The notes below the pieces were generated by a model that was given only the letters and a program-made list of their open reading frames with translations, was not told the origin of the DNA and ran no database searches. From Climacium dendroides (taxonomy: Eukaryota; Streptophyta; Bryopsida; Hypnales; Climaciaceae), in assembly GCA_950106755.1 (NCBI GenBank), contig OX467082.1, forward strand, positions 17,174,001-17,238,000: a stretch of 64,000 nt of DNA, read 5' to 3'. This document shows positions 37,958 to 47,858 of the stretch, in pieces (the first letter of the stretch is position 1; every line of letters starts with the position of its first letter). The translations under genes were made by a program, and so were the position numbers.

Positions 37958-38796
37958 GGTTCAGAGCGGTCGCTCTAAACCTCCAGCTCTAGAATGAGCG
38001 CTGTCGAGGTTCAGAGCGACCGCTCTGAATTTGCACTTGTGAAGTCGGCCAGACTGGTTTAGAGCGGTCGCTCTGAACCGTGATCGAGTTCATAATGTAG
38101 CAGGAGGTTCAGAGTGACCGGTCTAAACCTCCCTGTGAACGAAATGATAGTTGTGATTTCGTTCAGAGAGAGGTTTAGAGCGGTCGCTCTGAACCTCCTA
38201 CTACATTATGAACTCGATCACGGTTAAGAGCGACCGCTCTAAACCTACAGCATTGAAATCGTGTACAAGGTGGTTCAGAGCGGTCGCCCTAAACCCTGAC
38301 TATGCTCATCACGAAGCAGAGGTTCAGAGAGGCCTTTCTAAACCTGCAGATATTGGTACTGGGAATGGTAGAATTGAGCGCAGTCGTTCGTCTGGAGCGT
38401 GACCACGGTTTAGAGCGACCGCTCTGAAATCAAGCAGTCGCCGAAACGAGTGCAGCAGATTCACAGTGGTCACTCCAAACCGCCACTTCCACAATGAGAG
38501 TGGAAGCGGTTCAGAGCGACCGCTCTGAAGCTTCCAGTTGGTAGTTAGGATCTAGGTTCTCATCGGTCGCTCTGATTCTCAATGATGGCAATGATCGCTG
38601 TCAAGATTCAGACAGACCGTTCACAACATCCTCAGGGTTGGAATTAGAGCTACAAGTTTAGAGCGGTCGCTCTGAACCTTTATCGACATGACCGAAGCTT
38701 ACTAGATGTATGTACTCCCTACAGTGAAGAGCGGCAGCTCTGATCTTGTAACATCTCTTTCAACATTAGGGAGGTTTAGAGCGGTCGCTCCAAACT
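37958..38796. repeat. Cluster of about a dozen 24-bp dyads upstream of gene A
   Basis: The consensus is arm GGTTYAGAGCG, two bases, then the inverted arm. Clear copies start at 37958, 38008, 38056, 38106, 38172, 38222, 38272, 38407, 38508, 38654 and 38774, most 46-66 bp apart. Degenerate ones lie near 38320, 38459 and 38555. Another is at 39144-39167. Positions 38056-38245 form a single long hairpin. The spacers are not conserved between most copies, unlike an ordinary satellite. Confidence 0.85.
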
Positions 38797-39232
38797 CATT
38801 CAGATAGCTCACTGAAGTGAGCATCCGATGAAATAACATCTTCGTGTAGATCGGGTATGGTGAGACCAGTATCTCTGACCGATGAATTGAATGATTCATC
38901 TGGGAAGACAATAGAGGATAGAGGGGCATAGAACCTAGGTTATGATCATTTCACATTGTACTATAGGATCCAGAGAACCCGATTGATTAGTATAGTGAAG
39001 CCGCTGTGAAATTTAATTGCAACCCAATTAAATAGCAGGAAACCAAGCCCAAACACTACATATTACGCACGGTCAATAGTACAGAATTGTCTATAAGCAG
39101 ACAGCTGTGAACATCTACACTGAATAGGTCGTGGATCCACATCAGTTTAGAGCGGTCGCTCTGAACTAATCGAAGGGCTAGAACCCCAGTAATACGGGGC
39201 CGCTGAGAAGATTGCAATTTTAAGCGGCCTAT

Positions 39233-39712
39233 TTGATTCTGAGCGGCCGGTTTGATTTGATTCATGTGGACAGTGACATGGAGTCCTTCCTCGAGAGCAA
39301 GCCACCTCTCACGGGCTACATTACACAAATACCGCCTGAGCGGCTAATGGAGTCGTGGAAGGCGCACGTTGAAGGGAAAATTCCGTTGACCTTCATTGCA
39401 ACCAAAGCATTGTGGACCATGGAAATGAGTTACCTTCACGGCTCCCTGATATTTAATTTAGAATTGGGGTTCACAAAATTGGGAGGGCCTAGATGGAAAT
39501 CCTTTAAGAACTTGGTAGTCATTAACATTATTGTGATGCGAGAGGCCGTTCTCGTCGACGTAGTGAATTCGTGCAACAATGCTCTGGGAGTAGTCATCAT
39601 CCGCGTAGAGGACAAGATGATATTCTGCCATGAGCAGTCGCGGCCGCCTCGGTACCGACCAACCGTTCCCGGTCGCCAACAACGTCAGCGTTGCCAGGGT
39701 CCGCAGGCATGA
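39233..39712 (+). CDS. Candidate upstream exon or separate ORF before gene A
   Basis: This open frame has good protein character from about 39270 (MESFLESKPPLTGYITQIPP..., ending VVIIRVEDKMIFCHEQ near 39640). It shares the GC-rich composition of gene A. It ends at TGA (39710-39712), just where the frame of gene A begins with ATG at 39709. I could not find an intron of credible length to join the two frames. It may be the 5' exon of gene A after a small indel, or an independent small gene. No family recognised. Confidence 0.4.
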   Translation: MILSGRFDLIHVDSDMESFLESKPPLTGYITQIPPERLMESWKAHVEGKIPLTFIATKALWTMEMSYLHGSLIFNLELGFTKLGGPRWKSFKNLVVINIIVMREAVLVDVVNSCNNALGVVIIRVEDKMIFCHEQSRPPRYRPTVPGRQQRQRCQGPQA

Positions 39713-42700
39713 CAACTCCTCATACGCCGGTTGAACCTGTACGGTCTGCTCCCGCGACGGTGGCGCCACAAACGACTCCATCCCGATCCCCTCCGTCTCG
39801 GCCCAATCCACCTAGCACGGTAGTAGCAGAGCGTCCCAGGCCCACGGCACGGGACAAACAAAAGACGCGAAAGAAGAAGTCCGCACTTGTCGCCACCGGT
39901 GACCACTCGGCCTCACAAGATGAAGGGGCGTCCCACTTTTGCAAGACACAACGGACCTTGCACGATGTGGAAGAGGGTGAAGGTGCCCCAAGCGCATCCA
40001 CGCAGAGCGCCGTCCCGGAGTCCACCGACTTATCCGAAGAGGAGGTACAGAAGGTGGCATTCAAGAAGGTGAATGGCCATTGGGTTCACAACCTGGTGAC
40101 CTTGCCGTTCGATGAGAAAGCTGTTCCGGATAAGTTGTTTGTGGATCTGGAGATCAAAAAGGAGCCCAAGCGCAGTGAAGAAGAGGAAGCCCGGAAACGC
40201 CTCAAGGCCGAGGCAGTGGCGAATAAGAAGTTCAAGGAGTTGTCCGCTTACATGTACATATTCGGACGAGGCAGCTTCTTCGAGTTGGACCTCGAGGACA
40301 TGACAAGTGCCGACGAGACGTCGGGATTGATCTTCAGGCCATTGGAGAAGAAGGGTGTCCTAGCCGTCCTCGACCACATGGTGAAGGTCAACTTCACCAA
40401 GCAAATCCTGACCGTCATGCCGGACATGCCAGAGAGACCTACCTGCTGGGCCGATTGCATCAAGGCCTTCCCGTTGAAAATTATCAACGGCCAGCACACG
40501 TGGAAGGCTGCGACCGAAATCATTTCAGGGACAACATCCGTCGACAATGAGGCGGTCAAGAAGCGGGTGCAAAAGTGGACTTGTGAAATCGTCTGGTCCA
40601 AAAACAAGGACCACCTGCACGCGCTCTCCTGCAAGTGCAATGACGGGAACGTCACCGGCCCGTACCTGTCGTCGCTCCCTGCCACGATCCGCCATTGCCG
40701 ATATCTGTGGGACAACACGCGGAGACCAACCCAATTCCGGAAGAACACGAGGCAGGCGGACAAAGGAGACAAATTCAAGGCCTACGAGGTATGTCTCCTC
40801 CACTTGGTCAGTTTAGACCGCCCGGTCTGATCTGTGATATAGTAGATATTGTCGAGTCCACGTTCATGTTGTTCCAATGCCTTGGACAATGGCACAATCG
40901 TCTCACTTTGTTCCACTGTAATGGAATGAATCCAAGCCACTTCAGTGCGACCGCTCTGAACTTTCGTACTGTATACCTAGGATGCTATCCTTCAAATCCA
41001 TTCAAATAAGCTTAGTGCGGGAGGTCTGATGCATGTTCTCAAAGTTGTGATCCTCTAACTTAGTCAATTGCGGTGTGCAGGACTTCCGAGACAAGGCGGA
41101 ACAGAGCTTCGAGTCCACCGGCCTCCTCAAGCCGCTGTCTGGAAACCGAAGAACGTACGACCTGGATAGGATGGGGGAGAGGAAAATCATCATGGCCTCC
41201 GAGGAAACTTGGTCGGCTTGGTTGAAGGTCTTTGAAGCTCACGAGCAAGGCACTCTGCATGACGCGGACACGGGCGGTCCATTCAATGAAGCGGTGAGCA
41301 AGGACGGGAACGCCAAGGTGTACAAGTTCCAACCCATCACGAATAATATGATGAAGGCCTTGCTCGGAATGGAAGATGACGCCGTCGGCGAGCTGGCCCA
41401 AAAAATCCTGGACGTGCCGCCCAAGGTGTACCTCAACAAGAGACCTACGGTCTGGACGTCGGCCATTCCTTTCCTCATGTGGTGCACAAACAAGAAGCAC
41501 AAGATGCAACTAGCGAAGGAGATTGTCGACAAGGCCGACACCTTCGGCATCGAGGAGGCCAAGGGCGTATTTCCCGAGCCGGGAGACATGAATGTCAAGG
41601 CTTGGCGGAATCTGAAGACCGTGTTGTGCATCGATGGCTTCCACATGTGGCACCTCATAAGTCTCGGTTTGGATTGGGTGAAGTCCCAGTGCCGGTCAGG
41701 GAGGACAATAGAGAAGCCCAAGAAGCCATTCCTGGCGGCGTTGGATCAGGTCGTGCAAAATGCCGACCGATGCGAGAAGGTCAGGAAGTGCTCCCGAGCC
41801 ACCATCTGCCGATGGATACGAAGCGAGAAGCACTTCGACCCACAGTTGTACGTGCATAAGAATGGGGCGTGGTCACCGTATCGATCGGAAACTGGAGCCA
41901 CGAAGACGGAGTACTGCGAGGTCGACATTATTGACTTCCGACTATTTCCGAAGGTGGAAGGCATGGAGGTCACTTCCGGGCACGCAAAAATCATGGAGGA
42001 AGTGAGGAAGGTCTCCAACTCCAGCATGTCCAGGACCGTGTACACATGGATGTTCATCTTCAATTCGAAGCGGGCGGCTGCGGTGGACAGATTGGCGACG
42101 GAGCTCTTCCCGTCCTATTCACTTAGGCGGGAATGTGATTATGTGATCTGCAAGGGAGAGCCGACCTTCAAGGAGAGGAACAGGGACAAGGTCATGTACT
42201 TGCAGCGGAGTGCCAAGACCTTCATGAACTCCAAGTTGGTGGACGCTAAGGGCAAGGTGCCCAAATTGTCCAAGGACGAGGACAACGACCTCATAGCCAC
42301 GGATCCCATGTATAAGACTCGGGAGGTCTGCCGCCACGATTTCCCTCGGATCCTGTCCAAGCGCAAGCTACGATACGACGTGTACTTGCGCTTCATCGAC
42401 AAGTTCTGCAGGGATCAAGGAACGGTCATGCTCGTCTTCACTGGAGTGAAAGCAGTCTCGGCATGCACGGTAATGATTTCACTACTCGTGTTTTGTTTCT
42501 TTGCAGGGGCTATATGGTCCAGAAGAATAGATATTCCACGTTCATGTTTTGTCCCTTCACTAACACTATGTCCTGCAGATGTTGTGTTGCAGTTCCGTCT
42601 CCTTCATGATCTCCACCGAGAAAGCCCTTCTCCTCCATTCCGTGCATCAGCAGATTGGTGCGGAAATGTGGCCTCATGTCTTCGTGCCGGGGTACACCCT

Positions 42701-43349
42701 TAAGTACGACTACGATGGGCAGTCCCCGACGCAGAGATGTCGACTGACCATAGAGGAGGAGCCCGCACCAACCGAAGAGGAAGCCATGTCGGACGAGGCG
42801 TTGGACATCGTCGATGCCGAGCATGTGGACGCGGAACCCCCCGTCGAGGATGAAGAAGTGGACAAAGGGGGAGAAGAGGACAAAGGCGAAGAGGAAGGGG
42901 AGGACAAAGAAGATCTACTCGAACGAAGGGGAGAAGATCTTCATCAAAGGGGGGCAATATTGGAGGAAGTGGAGGGGCTTGAAGATGATGATGATGACGA
43001 GGATGAAGAAGAGGACGAGGATGAGGAAGACAATCTAGACGAAGACGTATTGGATGATCGAACGCTCGACCGTGACGAAGAAGATAGCGGCCCTGAAATC
43101 ATAGGGGAATCGTCACAAAACCGTATGGAGAGCGAGGCAACGGTACAGTCTAAGGAGGCTGCCATCAGATCGGCGGGTGTTCCTCGTAACGATCAGATTG
43201 TGCGGTCTGATCACGCGTCTCCCACTGCAGCAGTTCAGAGCGGGCGGTCTGATTCAGCCCCTTCCTTGTCTCCCACTTCTCCATCCTCCCATCCACAACT
43301 TCAAACTCTACGTTTTGATTCTCCTCCAGCACGGCTTCCGGAACTGTAG
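39709..43349 (+). CDS. Gene A: ParB/DGQHR-like domain plus putative degenerate N6/N4 DNA-methylase-like region, 1079 aa
   Basis: Exons 39709-40788, 41081-42469 and 42579-43349 join in frame without a stop; junctions are AG|GT and CAG| type. Residues 1-130 are Pro/Ser/Thr-rich with a basic KTRKKKS patch. Around residue 260, FPLKIINGQHTWKAATEI resembles the GxxR/H core of ParB-like and DGQHR domains. Residues about 640-720 (TVYTWMFIFNS, then CDYVICKGEPTFKERNR) and the exon 2/3 junction (GTVMLVFTGVKAVSAC and STEKALLLH) resemble the late and FxG motifs of N6_N4 methylases. No DPPY/DPPW box is present. The C-terminal 180 residues are acidic with a long Asp/Glu run, then Ser/Pro-rich. ParB-methylase fusions are known in phages and bacteria; here the domain calls are by eye. 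The gene is intact, unlike its neighbours. Confidence 0.55.
40812..40830. repeat. Dyad repeat in intron 1 of gene A
   Basis: TTTAGACCG-CC-CGGTCTGA. Same architecture as the upstream cluster, with a variant arm. A further copy lies at 40941-40960 (TTCAGTGCG-AC-CGCTCTGAA) and a weak one at about 41010. Confidence 0.7.
43234..43253. repeat. Dyad repeat inside the last coding exon of gene A
   Basis: TTCAGAGCG-GG-CGGTCTGAT lies in the Ser/Pro-rich C-terminal coding region. A half-site, GTGCGGTCTGATCA, precedes it at 43199. A further intergenic copy is at 43411-43430, between genes A and B. Confidence 0.6.
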
Positions 43350-44509
43350 AGGGCCCAAACCGATTCTGCCTCACCCCTATCGAGTCATAGTCATCCTCGC
43401 CTCCAAGAGGTTTAGACCGTGCGGTCTGAAGTAAGCGGCCCCATCTTCAAAACTCCCGCTCCGTGTACATCCACAGGCCCATCTTTTAGTACGGGCACTT
43501 CTCGTGAGGGCTCTCCTCCCGTCCTTCCCAAGATGTAGATCGAGGATCTCCAGACAGAGTTGGACGATCTCAAGGCGAGACTCTCTGAAGAGCAACGGGT
43601 GGAGTTGGAGAATGTCTGATCCAACGTCGAAGACTACTCCACCGAACCTGCGCGGGGATCGATGGATGAAAAAATTACCAAGGTGAAGGGCGTTCTTCGG
43701 GAGTTGAAGTCTGCTCGACCCCCACTGGATGCCGATGGAGTGAACAAGCTCATCACAGTGCATGTCGTCGTTGATACCTTGCGGTCGCAACTGCCTCTCG
43801 TCGGCCCCGAGGAACTCGTTCTCTTGGCTCATGTGCGGGCCATGAAGCAGAAGCTCAATTTGGCTCTCCAGAATGCCAAGGAGAACCCGATTGACCTCGA
43901 CGACGTGGATGAGGTGGATCTGGATATGCGGCTCTCCACGGCGAAGGAGAATAGGGAGGAGTACAGCCAGATGGTCAAGGCTGCCACCCAAGGGGGGGAT
44001 TGCACTCCGTCAGACGCGGAGACCGCATCTGGAGGTGGAATGGCCGCACCTCAAGCGTCGGGGAGCTCGGACGTGGGGAGGAAGGAGACGAAGCCCGACA
44101 CCATGGACAAGAAGGCGGGCCTCAACCTCGCGTACATCGAGATGATGTCCGAGCGATACAAGAGGAAGCATTCCGTGGTGGTCGAGAAGTGTGCCGAGAC
44201 CATCGAGGCCCTCCAGAGGGAGAGAGAGGAGAAGGAGCAGTTGGAGTAGGAAAAGAAGGCCAAGCGCAAGGCCAAGAAAGCGGAGAGGGACCGTGTCGTA
44301 GCACAGGAAAGCAAAAATCCTTTTCTAAGGCTCAATATTTCTTAAAAGAGGCCCTAAAGTGACTCGAGTATCGTTCCCACGAAGATCGAATTTCCTAGGT
44401 TCACAATTACCGGAAAATGGTAGAGTGATGGTCACGAAACACACACAAACACAAAACCCCAAGCAAAACAATAGACCAGAACTTCCACTTGGCCTCCTTG
44501 TTTCCTTGG

Positions 44510-44610
44510 ACAAACACGACCGGATCTCTCCGGTCCAACAATTACTACTACACTTTAGACCGGATCTTCCCGATCTAATAACACTGACCGGATTGATTCC
44601 GGTCTAACAC
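44510..44610. repeat. ACCGG dyads in the insert
   Basis: Three dyads follow each other: GACCGGATCTCTCCGGTCC, TTAGACCGGATC with CCGATCTAA, and GACCGGATTGATTCCGGTC. Further CCGGTCTAA half-sites lie near 44793, 45031 and 45081, and a CCGGT-rich tract at 48305-48480. The layout is like the other dyad family, but with an ACCGG core. Confidence 0.6.
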
Positions 44611-45789
44611 CCACTAGTTTATCACACAGACTCTCTAATTGGTTAGTTTACTACCCCACGGCTTTACACTACCTTGTAACTCTCTCCAACACTTCTATTC
44701 ACATACCTTTGGTAGTTACATGTATTTACGTTTCTCAGACCGGAACCGGAACCCGCGTTTCCACAGATTTAACCTTAACCTCTAGTATTCACATCCGGTC
44801 TAGATCTCTAATTGTAACCATGTGGATTTTAACCTCTCGACGAGGGATCTGCTTAATTGGGCTTTAGGAAGGAAGCTTAACTCCTACCCTTCCATTTTAA
44901 AGTGTTAGAAGTTTCACTATGTGCTCAAACTTTCAAAAATAAACTTTCAAATCCTACAAATGAGAAAACAGACCGTCCTCACAACTGGAAAGGAAACGCA
45001 GTCGTGTCCAACAGGTCACGCAAGCCGGTCTAATTCCTCCTAACCAATGCTACAACGACAACCTACTGAGTTAGTCCTAAATCCGGTCTAAACTAGCGGG
45101 GGCAATAAGGAGAAACGAGCGCTGCGGAGGCGTGCTAACCCTTACTCTTTCCGGAGAGTGGTCCTCAATCCGTACTCTTTTCGAGTCCATTCCTAGTCCA
45201 CACTAGAGATCCCTTCTGTCTCTGCCCACACACACTAATTCAATACTGGACCGGATAAACTCAGCATCCGGGTACACCTTGTATCCACTCACACTCACTT
45301 TCCAGCCTGGACTTCCAAAACACGGACAAGTGTCAAGTACACACAACTATGATTTGTTTCAATCACGCCAAGAGCGAACTCCTAGGTACTCATGAATATA
45401 AGAAGGTAAGATAAAGATGCACACTGGGACCAAAGAAGTCCCGGATTTAAATACTAAACTACTCCCTCAAAATCCTAATCTAAAAGTAACGCTCCAGCCA
45501 ATCAGGGCTCAACACGTTTCATTCCCTTACTAATTTCTAGCCCTGTTGACTTTCACTCAAACTCCCACTACTTCCGCTAAAAGTGGATCTCAGATCCTAT
45601 AATTATGGACCCGGTCACTTTCCAACTGCTAGTGGCCGTGTCACTCAAAAAAGTAATTTTCCTAATTATGTACAACTATCCCAAAACTTCAGATTTTCAC
45701 TACCCTATCCTCGGAAATTTACCCTACATAACTTTCTAAGTTTTTAACTTCTTCACGGCCGGCTTCTTTCCGGTTCCGGTCTTCTGTCC

Positions 45790-47858
45790 CTAGCGTACCT
45801 TACCCCGAGTGGCAAGCTTCTTCTTCTTGGATGCTGCAGCCTTGGTTGCCCGAGTCTTTGCCAGTGCTTGATCCGGGTCAGAATATGGCTCCGAGTCCTC
45901 CTCAGTACCGGATTCTTCATCCTCGTCCTCTTCTTCTTCCTCTTCCTCCTCGTCATCGTCCTCTAAAATCGTCCTCTTCTTATGTGTCATAATTGGAGGC
46001 TTCTTCTTTTGCGTGGTTGGTGTGGGCGGAACATTGGCCCTAGCACTCTGAGGAGTGGTTTCCTCAATTGGTCTGCTCTTCCCGGATCCTTGCCCCTGTG
46101 ATCCGGTCTTCCTTTCCTCCATTAACCCAGTTTCGCTTCCCAAAGCTAAGTTGAATAGGGTGGAAGGAAATACCTTCTGTGTCTTTGCAGGAGGAGGCAG
46201 AGAGACTGGAGATAACTCACTGAGGTCGATAAACTTGGTACTCAGCCCTGGTTTAGGCACGTTCTTCTTCTCGGATGGTTCCGGTCCAGATCTCGTCTTC
46301 TCTTCAGTTGCGGCCTTCACCTCTTCCGATGGTTCCTCGCCTTGCTTGTTGTCTCCACTTCTCTGGTCTTCTCTTCCTCAGCAGCTTCTACTGCTCGCAC
46401 TGCATTAAGAGCAACGTCCGTTACCTCCCCCAGCAGGGAAGTCATTTCTCCTTTAGGCTCTGACCGGATGGAAGAGCTCGGCTCGTCCTCCATCTTGTCC
46501 TTCGCCTTTACTTCTTCTTCGGTGACCGGAAGGGGTGCTGGTGCGAGTTCCGGTTCCGTTTCCGGTCCCTGCTCCCGCTCTCTTCGTTCTTCTACCTCCT
46601 TCATCACCTCGCGCAGTGGCTCCACTATTGCCTCCATCTTGCGGTGGTAGGACACTAACGCCATCATCAGGTTGGTTGGAATTTGCTTTCCGGTCTCCAT
46701 CACCTTCTCGTCAAACAACATTGCTTTGTTGATGACTTCGCCCGGATTGCTGATGAACTCCCGGATCGCCTGAAGGTTCTTTGCGGCTGTCTTGGAGAAT
46801 TTCTTCTACTGGTCCATTTTTTCTCTCTTCTCCTCCAACTCCCTCGTTAGCCAGTCCACCTTACTCGCGGCTTCGCTCAGCTCTTTCTTCACCGCTTCCT
46901 TCATCTTCCGGTCCAGTTGGGCAACGAGCTGCTGCGGCTGACTGACCTTCAGCAGCTGACACAGTTCTTGAATGGTCTCCTGGCTCTTCCCGTACTGGAC
47001 CCGGAACTCACTGAGTTCCCTCACAATTCGACCTAGGGGATCCTGGTTCCAAACCGGATCGACTCCCTTACTACCCTCTCCTATCTCTGAGTCTTTCTCT
47101 TTCCGGTCCTGCTTCCTCCACTGAGACTTAGTTTCCTCGACCAGTATAGTGTCTGCCTCTGAATCTTCCTCTTCTTGCCCGGCTTCCTCATCCGGGTCTT
47201 CTATATCGAATTTGGACATGGCTCTGGCCGTATCATATGAATCTATCTCTCTATTTGTAAGCCAGCCATGTGCTTGATACAAGTGGTAGAGAAAAGGGGT
47301 TATAGGGGAAGGCTTAGACTTCCCTATACCTCCTACCAATCTCTTGATCTGATCTCTCATCACTACGCCCCAATCTACTTTCCGTTCACCCGACAGTGCA
47401 CCGAAAATAGTGTTCGCTAGGGTGACCGTAATCTTGTTTGGTCGCTTTAGACTAAGGATGGCTACTAGGTATTTCATTAAACGTTTCTCCCTACCATTTA
47501 TGCACTCTGCCACAGGGAAACCATCCTTCTTCGTTGGGGGATTTTGGAACTTACCCACGTAGAAGCGATTTGTCCGGGAAGCCGGTCCCTTGTCCGTCTT
47601 CTTGAAATCGTACGTCTCCCTCCACAGCGTTGGAGTCCAGTCTTTAGGCCGGCTTCTCGACGTCCCCTTCCACTTCCTTAGCGGCGCGCCGATTACCTCC
47701 CTCACGATCTCCTCGTCTTTCAAATTCCATGGCCGGGCTAGAAATCCCTCACACCCCATCTGTTGGAGGTCTTCTTCTAGCTCCGCTTTCTCTCGTGGAT
47801 CCGCTGGTACCACCGGCTTCACCATGCGCAAGGATACAGCTACCTCTTCTCTCACCAT
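45790..47858 (-). pseudogene. Repetitive plant transposon-associated ORF, decayed
   Basis: ATG at 47858. The main frame to 46806 encodes a globular domain (RPWNLKDEEIVREVIG, LAIL-type helices, NTIFGALSGERKVDWG, ITPFLYHLYQAHGWLT), then an acidic linker and a coiled coil. It resembles a family of repetitive ORFs common in plant genomes with large repeat content, often annotated as putative transposon protein (from memory). A TAG at 46806-46808 interrupts the frame, which then continues in phase (KKFSKTAAKNLQAIREF, then 46721-46317). A one-base shift near 46350-46380 moves it to 46320-45790, an acidic and Lys-rich tail with a Glu/Asp run. Role unknown; gag-like is a guess. Confidence 0.5.

Noticed and set aside
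37958..38796. Dyad cluster as a CRISPR array
   Set aside because: The repeats are palindromic and irregularly spaced, sit in an intron-bearing genome, recur far away, and have no cas genes.
39458..39811. 117-aa minus ORF opposite the candidate exon before gene A
   Set aside because: The plus strand carries the better protein pattern and leads into the spliced gene A frame.
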